From Cepaea nemoralis (lineage: Eukaryota; Mollusca; Gastropoda; Stylommatophora; Helicidae), in contig JACEFZ010005575.1 of assembly GCA_014155875.1 (NCBI GenBank), forward strand, positions 169,001-233,000: a stretch of 64,000 nt of DNA. The letters run 5' to 3'. Positions within the stretch are counted from its first letter, which is position 1. The number at the start of each line of letters is the position of its first letter. Made by a program: the position numbers and the translations under genes. A model generated the notes under the pieces. That model was given only the letters and a program-made list of their open reading frames with translations, did not search any database and was not told the DNA's origin. Below, one piece after another: positions 21,438 through 32,467 of the stretch.

Positions 21438-22337
21438 TTAAATGTCAACCTGTATGCAGTTAAAGTAAGCTGCGGTCAACTTGAGCTTGTTGATATCTCC
21501 ATAGAGCTTGTCCTCAAATGTAGCAGGTGTGGGCCAAAATATCTTTCTCTGTTCTGCATATGTTGGGCAATCCTGCAGCAAATGTTTTGCTGTCATTTTT
21601 CCAGTTCTACAATTACATTCATCGGTATCTCCTATCTTTAGTTTATTGAACAAGTGGTATTTCAGCCTGTTATGTCCTGTGCGGAGTCTGAAGATTGCTA
21701 CTTGTTCTCTTCGGTCGAGTTTGTAATATGCATCATCCTTCTGATGGCCTGGATGCTCTGATTCCCATTTGGTTCTATAAGTGCTTTTTATCAACCTCTT
21801 TGCCTCATTATAGGTTATGTCTATGTCAGGCTGTGGTAGTCGTCCGCCCTCTTTTGCCAGTCTGTCAGCCTCTTCGTTTCCAGGTATACTGCAATGTGAT
21901 GGGATCCACTGTATTACAACTTTTTTGGATTTCTGGCATAGACCATGGAGTGCTGCTCTTAGGTCAGTTAGTTCTGTGCTGTTATTGCTCTTCAGTATTG
22001 AGACAGCTGACTTTGCATCTGTGAAGATAGCTATTTGCTTCTCTTTATTTTCCTCCATCAGGAGCATTTCTGCTGCAGTTTTCAAAGCCTCTACCTCCAC
22101 TTTGAAATTACTTGAAAATTTTCCAGTTGCCATTGAATGTGTTTTTTTCACTCCATTTTTTAAAATTAGGAGAATTCCTCCTCCATTCTCTATTGAATTT
22201 TTGGCTGATCCATCTGTATATGCATGGGTCCAATTCCTGCTTGGGTAATGTTCTTTTATGTAGTTAAGGGTTATTTCTCTTCTTTCGGTTTCATGCTGAG
22301 TGTTCTTTTTCTCAATACCAGGAATGTTTTCAATCAT
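21438..22337 (-). pseudogene. RNase H domain of LINE-1 copy 1
   Basis: Reads AYTDGSAKNSIENGGGILL, KVEVEALKTAAEMLL, IAIFTDAKSAVSILKS and WIPSHCSIPGNEEADRLAKE: a type-I RNase H with D, E, D, D all present. It is followed by a C-terminal cysteine/histidine motif (CNCRTGKMTAKHLLQDCP) that probably binds zinc. It removes the RNA strand during second-strand synthesis. The domain is intact here although the upstream ORF is broken. Confidence 0.88.
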
Positions 22338-22433
22338 CTCAGGCAGTTGCTGCTGTCTCCAAGCTGGGAACTTGTGTGCATTGTGTATGGGCTTGACTGT
22401 TGATATGTTAAGTATAGGATCTGCCCTAATCCT

Positions 22434-24142
22434 TCATTTTGCAGTTTCTACAAAGTTGCTACGCTTCAGTCTTCCCTTTCCAAAACCATTAAATCTGTTG
22501 TACATAGGGTGGTCTGTCAACCTTCTAAATTTTTCTGCTTGTTGCTGGGCTCTGCTATCTCTTCTATCCTGCATTGGTTGTAAACAAGTGATCTTTTCTA
22601 GTTCATTAATAGGCGTTGTCTTCAGGCTTCCAGTTATGATTCGCATTCCTTGGTTTTGGACTCTACTTATTTTGTTAAAGTTTGACTTAGCTGCTGTTGC
22701 CCAAGCCATATTCCAGTACTGGCCTCACCCGTGCAGTATATAACTTCTTGAGAACTTTCTCATCTGCTCCCCACGTTGTACCAGCAAGCTTTTTCATGAT
22801 TGCCATTCTCTGCCTTGCTCTTGTTCGATTTTTCTCAACCTGTGTCTTCCATGTCAGGCGACGATCAAAGGTGACTCCTAGATAGTTTGGATTTTCTTCA
22901 TGGCGCAATATTTTTCCATTCAATACCAGCTTAGGTTGCTGAGTTGTATCTGAGAGGGAGAACACTGTGCATGTTGTTTTCTCCTCACTTATCTTCACTA
23001 GCCATGATTTTGACCAGTCCTCTAGCGCTAATAAGGCTTGCTGTTAGCTATACTAATATATTCTTCAGATGTCCATATGGCTAGGTCATCTGCAAAGGTG
23101 TACTCTGGCTGGAAAATTTTCTGTGATGTCATTTATATATGCTAGGAATAATGTTGGTGAAAGAACTCCTCCTTGGGGGACACCTTGCTCCAGCAGCATC
23201 ATTTTGCTTGTTTGTCCTTGTACTTTTGTCCTGGCAGTTCTGTTCTCAAGGTAGTGGCTGATCCATTTATACATTTTTCCACAAACATGCATGTTTTGCA
23301 GTTTTACTTTCAGTCCTTCCTTCCATACTTTATCAAATGCTTTTTCTAAATCTATCCAGACCACTAATTTTCCTACACAGCTAAGTAGACTGATAGGTCG
23401 ATAGCCATTTGGTTCTTCCAGGTCTTTTCCTTTCTTTGGGACTGGTATTAGTATAGCTTCCTTCCATGCCTGTGGGACTATTCCTCTCTTCCAGCTGTTA
23501 TTTAGGACTGCTAGTAGTTTCTTCTTTGCCTTGTTGCCTAGTCCTATTAGCATTTCATTTGTGATTCCATCCTTTCCTGGTGATTTCTTCTTTTTTAGGG
23601 TATTCATTGCCTGTTCCATTTCTTCCATTGTTAGATTTGCCATCATATATTCTGCTGCTGTCTCTGTATTTCTATGATGTATCTGTTTGTCTTTGATTGC
23701 TAAGTTCTGTTCGGTTGTAATATCAATGTGGTTTGCATTTGCATAGTGTTCCATTAGTGCATTTGCAGCCTTTTTTTCCTGTAAGCACGGCATTTCCTTG
23801 TTTAATTGTTATTTGTTTGTTTCTAGGTCCTTCATTGTTCATGGCTTTCACTAGTTTCCATAGTTTGTTTCCATCCCTGTCAAAATTCAGGTTTTCTGTT
23901 TTTTCCCTCCAACAATCTCTTGTTGTTTGATTTACTGTTCTTTTATATTTTGCTGAGATGGCTTTGAGAGAGATATTCGCTTCAATTGTTTGTTCTCTCT
24001 CTGCTGTCTTCCTGGCATCTTCAACTTTGTCCTCCAAACTTTGTAGTTCTTCAGTCCAGTATGGTTTGTAATTTTTCCTCGCTCCTCTAGGAATGGACTC
24101 AGTGGCTGCCTGTATTATCGCTCTGTTTAGACTTTCCACCAT
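22434..24142 (-). pseudogene. Reverse transcriptase of LINE-1 copy 1, frameshifted and deleted
   Basis: Three pieces: 23723-24142 (N-terminal RT extension, KLWKLVKAMNNEG), 23086-23793 (SPGKDGITNEML, PVPKKGKDLEEPNGYRPISL, VPQGGVLSPTLFLAYIND), and 22434-22998 (thumb, NPNYLGVTFDRRLTWK, MRIITGSLKTTPI). Between SCVGKL and VVWIDLEKAFDK a block present in copy 2 is deleted, and the catalytic FADD lies across a frameshift near 23060-23090. Not functional. Confidence 0.88.
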
Positions 24143-24232
24143 TTGCTTTATGTTGCCATATCGTGTATTTATGTTTTCACAATATTTGTCTGTTAGTATG
24201 GCAAATCTGTCCCGATCTGCTCGTTTGTAATT

Positions 24233-25099
24233 CTAGCGGGGCAAGGGCTTTTGCTCCTGTGGAACATACTCCATATTCATTTCAAGCTTGATTGGTCTGT
24301 GGTCACTACCTGCTAATTGGTCAAGCACATGGCGATCGATTTTGTGGAGGATGTCTCCTGTGCAGAAAGCTAAGTCTGGAGTAGAAGTGGTAAGCCATCT
24401 TCTGGAGTAGAAGCTCGGTGTGTCATCCGCTTTGTTGAGTAGATGGAGATTTGAGTCTATTTCCCAGTCCTCCAATTCATCTCCTCTTTTGTCAGTATCT
24501 GGGTATCCCCATCTTTCTGAACGGCTATTAAAGTCTCCGACAATAATGCAGTTTGTGTCAGTTATTTTCATGTTTGAGAGTGTAAGGTCCTTATCTGCTG
24601 GGCTATACAGATTGTAGATTCTTATTTTCACGTCCTTTATCATTATATCAACACCTATAATTTCTGTTTGGTTGTCAGAGATCACAGATACTTCGCTGCA
24701 AGGTATTGTATTTCGTGTAAGTATTAGAACTCCTCCTTTATGTCCTTCGCGGTCGAAACGTGTGGCCTGATATCCTCTGACTGAAAATTTGCGATTGGCA
24801 TTGAGGTGTGTCTCTTGAATGCATGCCACATCTATTCTATCTTTATGAAGACGCTGTGTCAGGGATTCTTTCTTGTTATAAACTCCTTCGGCATTCCACT
24901 GTAGTATGTTGAGTGTCCTTGGTATTTGGTCAATAGCTCTTAACCTACTCCTCTGTGCCTTGACTCCACAGCACAGGGGAAGGTGACCACCAGTAGTCAT
25001 GGGTGGACCCCCTCGAGGCAGGGGGCCCGGCACTATCACCGCCTGATGGGACTTCACGGGATTAGCACCATAACGATTAATTTTCATCTGTGGCATCAT
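24233..25099 (-). pseudogene. AP endonuclease domain of LINE-1 copy 1
   Basis: The start MMPQMKINRYGANPVK is followed by an exonuclease-endonuclease-phosphatase fold: LNILQWNAEGVYNK, DVACIQETHLNA, NLYSPADKD, IVGDFNSRSERWG, STPDLAFCTGD and LAGSDHRPIKL. These hold the N, E, D-N, D and SDH catalytic residues of APE-type LINE endonucleases, which nick target DNA for primed reverse transcription. This domain is intact over 288 codons and then stops. Confidence 0.88.
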
Positions 25100-25386
25100 G
25101 AAATGATAAAGTTACGTTGCACTTCTTTGTCAAGCTTGTGGCTCAGTACATCCGATTTCGACAAGCACTTTTCGGGATGCTTTCCCTAGCCTTTGACTGT
25201 CCCCAGTCTACCTACAAGGCAGCAGGTTTGTGCGTCACTTTGTCTGGTCCCTCTCCCTTGACCTGTCCGACATGGGTGACCCTACCAGTAGCAGTGCTAC
25301 CGTCGGCATAGCTCTTGGGATCATTGGAACGCGCAAACCCCTCTACCTCGTCAAGTGGACGCACGGCAGAGGGGATTTTCACTATT

Positions 25387-27215
25387 CAATTGGGTTGAGG
25401 CTATTAGGTTTTCTATGCCATTCTGTGTTGTGGATAGTAATACTGTATCATCAGCATATCGAATCTCTGGTATGTCATGACCGCCGATATTTAGGGCATC
25501 ATATAGCTCCCTGTTTATATCATATCTTACATTTCTCATTATATTTTCGGCGTACAGGTTAAACAAATAGGGTGACAGCACGCAGCCCTGACGGACTCCT
25601 TGCTTGATGTCAAACCAATCTGATGCCTCGCCATCTATTCTAACTGCTGCTTGTTGGTCTAGATAGAGCATTTTTATGAGTTGTACTACATGTGATGGAA
25701 AGCCCATAGTCCTCATGATTTTTCAAAGTTTCTGATGCTGTACACAGTCAAATGCCTTTGAATAATCCACAAAACATGAGTATAGGTTTACATTAAATTC
25801 TCTGCACTTCTCTATTATTAAACGCATGTTGTATATGTGATCTCTTGTTCCTCTTCCTTGTCTAAATCCAGCTTGAACTACGTTAATCTCTTCTTCCATT
25901 TTCTTACGTAGTCTTGCCATTATGACTTTTAGTAGGATTTTACTTGCATGACTGATCAGGGCCTTTGAATAATCCACAAAACATGAGTATAGGTTTACAT
26001 TAAATTCTCTGCACTTCTCTATTATTAAACGCATGTTGTATATGTGATCTCTTGTTCCTCTTCCTTGTCTAAATCCAGCTTGAACTACGTTAATCTCTTC
26101 TTCCATTTTCTTACGTAGTCTTGCCATTATGACTTTTAGTAGGATTTTACTTGCATGACTGATCAGGGCAACAGTTCTATAGTTGGTGCATAATTTCAGG
26201 TTGCCCTTTTTTGGTATTGGAATGAAGATTGTTCTCTTCCAATCTTTTGGCCATATTACATATTTCCAAATCTTTGTACATAATGCATGATATATGTGTA
26301 TGCTTTCTTCTCCTCCCGCTTTAATTAGTTCAGCTGGTATCTCATCACATCCAGGAGATTTACCATTCTTCAGGTGCTTTATAGCCCAAGCAATTTCATC
26401 TAATGAGAGTTCAGGTTCTGTCTCTGCTGTCGTTGGCTCATGTATCTCATTCATATCCTCACTGTCACTCATATCATACATTCCACTGCAGTACTCCTGC
26501 CATCTTTCTAGAATTTGTCTAGATTCTGTTAAGGTATTCCCCATCTTGTCACAGATAACATTCAATTGAGGTTGAACATTTCTTGTCAATAACTTCATTT
26601 CTTTGAACATTTCATAACTCTTCCAGCCTTATGATATTGCTCTATTCTGGTACAGCAATCTTGTATATATTGATTTTTGTCCTTTCTTGTGTTCTTTCTT
26701 ATTTCTCGAGTTAAAGATTTATACTTCATCCTGTGGTTAATTGATTCATCTCCTTTCTGTTTCAGCTCCCTTCGTTGTTTTATTAATTCTAACGTGTCTA
26801 ATGTAATCCATGGCTTAAGTTGCTTTTTCTTGGTCGGAATTAGATCTTTGGCTGCATTTATCAAGATATCTCTAGCTTGTACTGCCAGTTCATCAGGTGT
26901 AATTTCTTCTTGTACAGACATCAAGACCCCAAAGCGATTCCTAACTTCTATGTTGTATGCATCTGGTATGTTTGTGAGATCAAAACGAAGTGGCCTTGGT
27001 CCTCGGGTAAGCTTTTTGAGTTTTAATTTCAGATCTGCTTCTAATAACTAATGATCTGTATCACAGTCTGCACTTCGTTGGGTTTTTGCAGATGTTATGC
27101 TTGATCTCCATCTTCTATGTATTAAAATATAATCTATCTGATTTTTGGTAAAACTGTCTGGAGACTTCCATGTGAAGAGTCTTCTTGGATGTTGTTTAAA
27201 AAGTGTGTGTGTAAT
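25387..27215 (-). mobile_element. RTE-like LINE, 5' portion (endonuclease end and RT)
   Basis: Minus strand: endonuclease C-terminal remnant (about 26930-27190, WKSPDSFTKNQIDYILIHRR), linker, then RT: KNGKSPGCDEIPAELIKAGG, WPKDWKRTIFIPIPKKGNLK, QAGFRQGRGTRDHIYNMRL, YSCFVDYSKAFD, GVRQGCVLSPYLFNLYAENI and IRYADDTVLL. Frameshifts at about 26600 and 25720, a tandem duplication, and a missing 5' end make it dead. The frame stops exactly where LINE-1 copy 1 inserted (SEN|) and resumes at 20475. Confidence 0.88.
25754..26167 (-). repeat. 207-bp in-frame tandem duplication inside the RT domain
   Basis: Units 25754-25960 and 25961-26167 look identical by eye. Each encodes 69 residues spanning ALISHASKILLKVIMARLR to NVNLYSCFVDYSKA, so RT core motifs appear twice in one frame. 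The near identity suggests a duplication later than the frameshifts around it. Confidence 0.92.
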
Positions 27216-27445
27216 GGTGTAATGTTGGAGACAAATAATCGCTTACAGTACAAACAGTACTACAGATGAGCCTGTGGATCTTCAGAATGAACAGCTAAAG
27301 ACATTAAAGGAGGAGCAGTCGTCCGATGATGGTGATCGTTTAAACTGCCAGGATTAAAGAAATTTGCAGCAAGTAGGCAGATGTCGAAGACTGCATTGTG
27401 AACCACCATCCAAACAAACTTGTTGCTAACAGGACAGTAAACCTG

Positions 27446-27574
27446 ATGAATGATAACGCGATGGCCCACTTCAGAAAGATTCTCCAGCAAAGGAAGCGAC
27501 AAATTTCCCTTGATAGTTTCTTGGTGCAGAAAGATTCCCAGTCGGCTACCAAGAAACAGCAACAAGACTCCTGA
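27446..27574 (+). pseudogene. Tigger/pogo transposase C-terminal remnant
   Basis: Reads MNDNAMAHFRKILQQRKRQI followed by SLDSFLVQKDSQ and a stop: the HFR.IL..R..Q.SLD.FL ending of pogo/Tigger transposases. The frame extends a little upstream (VEDCIVNHHPNKLVANRTVN) to a stop near 27380. An acidic stretch before it (EPVDLQNEQLKTLKEEQSSD, about 27268-27330) also fits. Catalytic domain and DNA-binding domains are gone. Confidence 0.75.
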
Positions 27575-27984
27575 AACTAATGATTCAGAATAACAAAGAA
27601 AGTGACAAATTTCCCATGATCGTTTTCTTGGTAATAAAGATAGACTAAATCTCTTTTTATTTTACATTTAATTCATTTGGTTGTTTTCTTTCTCTTTATT
27701 TAATACGTGAAGTACAATATTCTTTGCGTTTTGTCAGGTAAACAATTAGATGTTAATAACAACAAAAAAAAGAACGATACTTTCATCTTGAAACAGATTA
27801 TCTTTAATTCATTGATTTCAATGTTTTGGGTTACGAACGTTTCGGGTTATGAACCTAGTTCTGGAACGAATTAAGTTCGTAACCCGAGGTACCACTGTAG
27901 TTCTTTTATTATTTTACAATTCCAGACTCTGTATTAACTTTTGATACAAATTGTAATAACATGGTTATCGTTCGTTGTTTTCAG

Positions 27985-28053
27985 ACCACACCGAGTGAAT
28001 TAGAGTGTCCTGTATTCATTAAAAGTGAAATACAACAGGAAGATGATGTTGAA
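27985..28053 (+). CDS. Zinc-finger gene, exon 2
   Basis: Acceptor CGTTGTTTTCAG ends at 27984; donor GAA|GTAAGT starts at 28054. The 69-bp exon reads TTPSELECPVFIKSEIQQED plus DVE, phase 0 at both ends. The I/V-K-S/T-E-x-Q-x-D/E pattern is common in the linker upstream of fingers in invertebrate C2H2 proteins and resembles a SUMO-acceptor motif (IKSE). It lies only 85 bp to the right of the Tigger element. Confidence 0.65.
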
Positions 28054-28210
28054 GTAAGTTGCTAGAATACGTAACTTTTGGCTACACATATAAACAGTAT
28101 ACCATCTATCTTTGTCCTCATTGCGACATATTGGAAATTAACATTCTGGGTGTGAGTGGATACAAAGCATAGACACTGATTTTGACAGCTGCTAAACGTA
28201 GACAGATGAT

Positions 28211-28268
28211 GGAGGGGGATTTGAGCACTTATGGACTGACTGGTTTGATGTGCAGTAATGATAATCTC
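28211..28268 (+). mobile_element. Tiny LINE-2 3' end fragment
   Basis: GATTTGAGCACTTATGGACT and TGGTTTGATGTGCAGTAATG match the last ~55 bp of the LINE-2 ORF in truncated copies. Heavily 5'-truncated. Confidence 0.65.
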
Positions 28269-28514
28269 TTGATCCGGATTAGAAAAATCTAGGCCGTTGG
28301 TTGCCATGGCGCCTGAATTTTCAATAATCTTCTGAGTCCATATTTGCACAAAAACATGTTGGCTACCGAGAGAAATGGGGCTTGCTCCTGAATTATGTTT
28401 GGTTCTTTCTCCCTCTGCTCTGAGCTAATGTCTCTCTTACAAGGACTTGATGGATATACTGTCCTGGTCGTGCTGGAGTGTAAGGCAATGAGTGTACTTA
28501 CCTGTTGGCTTTGA

Positions 28515-31440
28515 GGTCATCAGTAGTCGGAACACTCACTATGATAAAGGAAGATATTATGGAGACTGCAGGTCTTTAGTAGTTGGAACACTCACTATGG
28601 TAAAGGAAGATATAAAGAGACTCTGGAGGTCGTCAGCAGTTGGAACACTCACTATGGTAAAGGAAGATATAAAGACTCTCTGGAGGTCGTCAGCAGTTGG
28701 AACACTCACTATGGTAAAGGAAGATATTATGGAGACTCTGGAGGTCATCAGTAGTTGGAACACTCACTATGGTAATGGAAGATATTATGGAGATTATCTG
28801 GAGGTCGTCAGTAGTTGGAACACTCACTATGGTAAAGGAAGATATTATGGAGATTATCTGGAGGTCGTCAGCAGTTGGAACACTCACTATGGTAAAGGAA
28901 GATATAAAGACTCTCTGGAGGTCGTCAGCAGTTGGAACACTCACTATGGTAAAGGAAGATATTATGAAGATTATCTGGAGGTTGTCAGCAGTTGGAACAC
29001 TCACTATGGTAAAGGAAGATATGGAGACTCTGCAGGTCTTTAGTAGTTGGAACACTCACTATGGTAAAAGAAGATATAAAGACTCTGGAGGTCGTCAGTA
29101 GTTGGAACACTCACTATGGTAAAGGAAGATATTATGGAGATTATCTGGAGGTCGTCAGCAGTTGGAACACTCACTATGGTAAAGGAAGATAATATGAAGA
29201 TTATCTGGAGGTCGTCAGTAGTTGGAACACTCACTATGGTAAAGGAAGATATTATGAAGATTATCTGGAGGTCGTCAGTAGTTGGAACACTCACTATGGT
29301 AAAGGAAGATATTATGGAGACTCTGGAGGTCGTCAGTAGTTGGAACACTCACTATGGTAAAGGAAGATATTATGAAGATTATCTGGAGGTCGTCAGTAGT
29401 TGGAACACTCACTATGGTAATGGAAGATATTATGGAGATTATCTGGAGGTCGTCAGTAGTTGGAACACTCACTATGGTAAAGGAAGATATTATGGAGATT
29501 ATCTGGAGGTCGTCAGCAGTTGGAACACTCACTATGGTAAAGGAAGATATAAAGACTCTCTGGAGGTCGTCAGCAGTTGGAACACTCACTATGGTAAAGG
29601 AAGATATTATGAAGATTATCTGGAGGTCGTCAGCAGTTGGAACACTCACTATGGTAAAGGAAGATATTATGGAGACTCTGCAGGTCTTTAGTAGTTGGAA
29701 CACTCACTATGGTAAAAGAAGATATAAAGACTCTCTGGAGGTCGTCAGTAGTTGGAACACTCACTATGGTAAAGGAAGATATTATGGAGATTATCTGGAG
29801 GTCGTCAGCAGTTGGAACACTCACTATGGTAAAGGAAGATATTATGAAGATTATCTGGAGGTCGTCAGTAGTTGGAACACTCACTATGGTAAAGGAAGAT
29901 ATTAAGAAGATTATCTGGAGGTCGTCAGTAGTTGGAACACTCACTATGGTAAAGGAAGATATTATGGAGACTCTGGAGGTCGTCAGTAGTTGGAACACTC
30001 ACTATGGTAATGGAAGATATTATGGAGATTATCTGGAGGTCGTCAGTAGTTGGAACACTCACTATGGTAAAGGAAGATATTATGGAGATTATCTGGAGGT
30101 CGTCAGTAGTTGGAACACTCACTATGGTAAAGGAAATATTATGAAGATTATCTGGAGGCCGTCAGCAGTTGGAACACTCACTATGGTAATGGAAGATATT
30201 ATGGAGATTATCTGGAGGTCGTCAGCAGTTGGAACACTCACTATGGTAAAGGAAGATATAAAGACTCTCTGGAGGTCGTCAGCAGTTGGAACACTCACTA
30301 TGGTAAAGGAAGATATTATGAAGATTATCTGGAGGTCGTCAGTAGTTGGAACACTCACTTATGGTAAAGGAAGATATTATGGAGACTCTGGAGGTCGTCA
30401 GTAGTTGGAACACTCACTATGGTAAAGGAAGATATTATGGAGATTATCTGGAGGTTGTCAGCAGTTGGAACACTCACTATGGTAAAGGAAGATATAAAGA
30501 CTCTCTGGAGGTCGTCAGCAGTTGGAACACTCACTATGGTAAAGGAAGATATTGTGAAGATTATCTGGAGGTCGTCAGCAGTTGGAACACTCACTATGGT
30601 AAAGGAAGATATTATGGAGACTCTGCAGGTCTTTAGTAGTTGGAACACTCACTATGGTAAAAGAAGATATAAAGACTCTCTGGAGGTCGTCAGTAGTTGG
30701 AACACTCACTATGGTAAAGGAAGATATTTTGGAGATTTTCTGGAGGTCATCAGCAGTTGGAACACTCACTATGGTAAAGGAAGATATTATGAAGATTATC
30801 TGGAGGTCGTCGGTAGTTGGAACACTCACTATGGTAAAGGAAGATATTATGAAGATTATCTGGAGGTCGTCAGTAGTTGGAACACTCACTATGGTAATGG
30901 AAGATATTATGGAGATTATCTGGAGGTCGTCAGTAGTTGGAACACTCACTATGGTAAAGGAAGATATTATGGAGATTATCTGGAGGTCGTCAGTAGTTGG
31001 AACACTCACTATGGTAATGGAAGATATTATGGAGATTATCTGGAGGTCGTCAGTAGTTGGAACACTCACTATGGTAAAGGAAGATATTATGGAGATTATC
31101 TGGAGGTCGTCAGCAGTTGGAACACTCACTATGGTAAAGGAAGATATAAAGACTCTCTGGAGGTCATCAGCAGTTGGAACACTCACTATGGTAAAGGAAG
31201 ATATTATGAAGATTATCTGGAGGTCGTCAGCAGTTGGAACACTCACTATGGTAAAGGAAGATATTATGGAGACTCTGCAGGTCTTTAGTAGTTGGAACAC
31301 TCACTACGGTAAAAGAAGATATAAAGACTCTCTGGAGGTCGTCAGCAGTTGGAACACTCACTATGGTAAAGGAAGATATTATGGAGACACTGGAGGTCGT
31401 CAGCAGTTAAAACACTCACTGTGATAAAGGAAGATATGGA
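28515..31440 (+). repeat. 2.9-kb satellite, ~49 units of 54-60 bp, higher-order structure
   Basis: The unit starts GAGGTCGTCAGYAGTTGGAA, then CACTCACTATGGTAAAGGAA, then one of several endings (GATATTATGGAGATTATCTG, GATATTATGAAGATTATCTG, GATATAAAGACTCTCTG, GATATTATGGAGACTCTG). A rare variant (GCAGGTCTTTAG) marks 28568, 29032, 29680, 30625 and 31277, with the same order of unit types before each, indicating higher-order repeats of roughly 650 bp. Unit lengths are multiples of three, so many frames on both strands stay open; these are not genes. It lies in intron 2. Confidence 0.95.
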
Positions 31441-31450
31441 GACTCTTTGG

Positions 31451-31735
31451 GGGTCAACTTGACCAAATGGATAACACTGTGCATTCTTTAACATCTAGTG
31501 TGCTGATGCTGAAGTAGTGGGTTCAATCCCTACACCAGTCAATTGGACTAAAATGTTGACTCCTCCTCCTTGACTTGGGGACGTAAATTACAAGTACCTC
31601 AGAAGTCGGAGTGGCTTCGCTTGATGGTAAGGGACATTGGTAATAGGCAAAGTTAATTCACACGCAAACATCAGACAAATACACTAGAGGTTATAGCATG
31701 TATATGGGCTAAGTGAGTGAATGAACAAACAAACA
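31451..31735 (+). mobile_element. SINE A, copy A4
   Basis: Head GGTCAACTTGACCAAATGGA, B-box region GTGGGTTCAATCCCTACACC, body TTACAAGTACCTCAGAAGTC, ending in an (AAAC)n-like tail. It inserted at the right edge of the satellite. Confidence 0.82.
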
Positions 31736-31934
31736 AAAACATGAAGACTACCTGAAACAGTTGAAGAGATATAAGCAATAAGACGACCTATTGTAAGGTG
31801 ACAGAGCTTGGATTTGTGTGGTTCCACCAGGAGGAGGGTGTGAGAGGATTAATCATTCATGTGTACAGTCTGCGTCACAGACAATTCAAGAAGTAGTGGA
31901 ACTGGGAAAGAATTGAATCATTCATAAGAGACTT
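31736..31934. other. Spacer between SINE A4 and A5
   Basis: Unassigned, contains GAGTGTGAGAGG-type sequence only. No gene. Confidence 0.4.
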
Positions 31935-32140
31935 TGTTTTTTTCCCATTCAGTTGCTTTGAACTGAAGCGTAGTCCTTGTACAATTGTAGTGCTCTGGAC
32001 TGCTTTTTGCGAGTGGATTACCTTTCCCAATTTCCAGTGTCCCTCGCCATCTGGCGAACCCACACTGACTTCTGAGGTTCTTGCAATTTACGTCCCCAAG
32101 TCAGGAATGAGAAAACATTTTAGTCCAACTGGCCATTCAG
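31935..32140 (-). mobile_element. SINE A, copy A5 (head missing)
   Basis: The minus strand has the body and tail of SINE A (GTTGGACTAAAATG, GGGGACGTAAATTGC, CAGTGTGGGTTCGCCAGATG, CTTCAGTTCAAAGCA); the tRNA-like head is lost. Confidence 0.75.
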
Positions 32141-32205
32141 CCCAGCACTGCTAGAAGTAGTGTGTATGGACTATCTTGAGTTCAAAGCGAGCGAGCAAAA
32201 AAAGA
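32141..32205 (+). mobile_element. SINE A 3' fragment, copy A6
   Basis: AGTGTGTATGGACTATCTTG AGTTCAAAGCGAGCGAGC-type ending with an A-run. It abuts the oppositely oriented A5. Confidence 0.7.
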
Positions 32206-32467
32206 GTCTTTATGTTGCATGTCCCTGCACTAGGATAAGACTTGAACTCTCGCAATTGTGCCTTTGGCAAAGCGTGAAGTGTTAGGTTTGATGAGCACCA
32301 CCAAACATTCAGAGCTGACAGAAAGCAGTACTGTCTAGCATTGTACGGTAGCTCAGCCATATTTGGCTAAGACATGACAGATGGATGATGAATAGAGACC
32401 AAGAAATATAGAGGATATACACAAGGGCTAGTTGTATTTCATGGATACAAAAGCAAACAGACTGTGT
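32206..32467. other. Unassigned intronic sequence
   Basis: No gene, repeat or RNA recognised. Confidence 0.4.

Larger units (their letters stand above)
20489..25373 (-). mobile_element. LINE-1 copy 1 (I-like non-LTR retrotransposon), nested, decayed
   Basis: Inserted in the RTE-like LINE with a 13-bp target duplication GATTTTCACTATT (20476-20488; 25374-25386). The 5' end (CCCCTCTGCCGTGCGTCCAC on the minus strand) coincides with that of copy 2, so it is full length, 4.9 kb, ending in (GAA)n. The ORF is broken into pieces: endonuclease 24233-25099, RT in 22434-24142, RNase H 21438-22337. The linker between RT pieces has lost the segment that copy 2 retains around GRLTWHLEENKLL. Four to five ~105-bp repeats fill the 3' UTR. 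Confidence 0.92.
19648..27897 (+). mobile_element. Tigger/pogo-type DNA transposon containing two nested LINEs
   Basis: Terminal inverted repeats of 23 bp at 19648-19670 and 27875-27897 (CAGTGGTACCTYGGGTTACG, one mismatch) are flanked by TA on both sides, as in the Tc1/mariner-pogo group. Subterminal GGGTTACGAAC-like motifs recur inside both ends. The transposase C-terminus survives at 27446-27574; the rest was lost, and the interior is now occupied by an RTE-like LINE, itself split by a LINE-1 copy. Without insertions only about 0.8 kb of Tigger remains. Confidence 0.85.

Noticed and set aside
21339..22743. Plus-strand ORFs (e.g. 143 and 147 codons) in LINE-1 copy 1
   Set aside because: Complementary-strand shadows of the RNase H and RT frames.
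28492..31440. Long ORFs on both strands (up to 289 codons) in the 60-bp satellite
   Set aside because: Unit lengths are multiples of three, so frames stay open by arithmetic; overlapping frames on both strands show no distinct protein signal.
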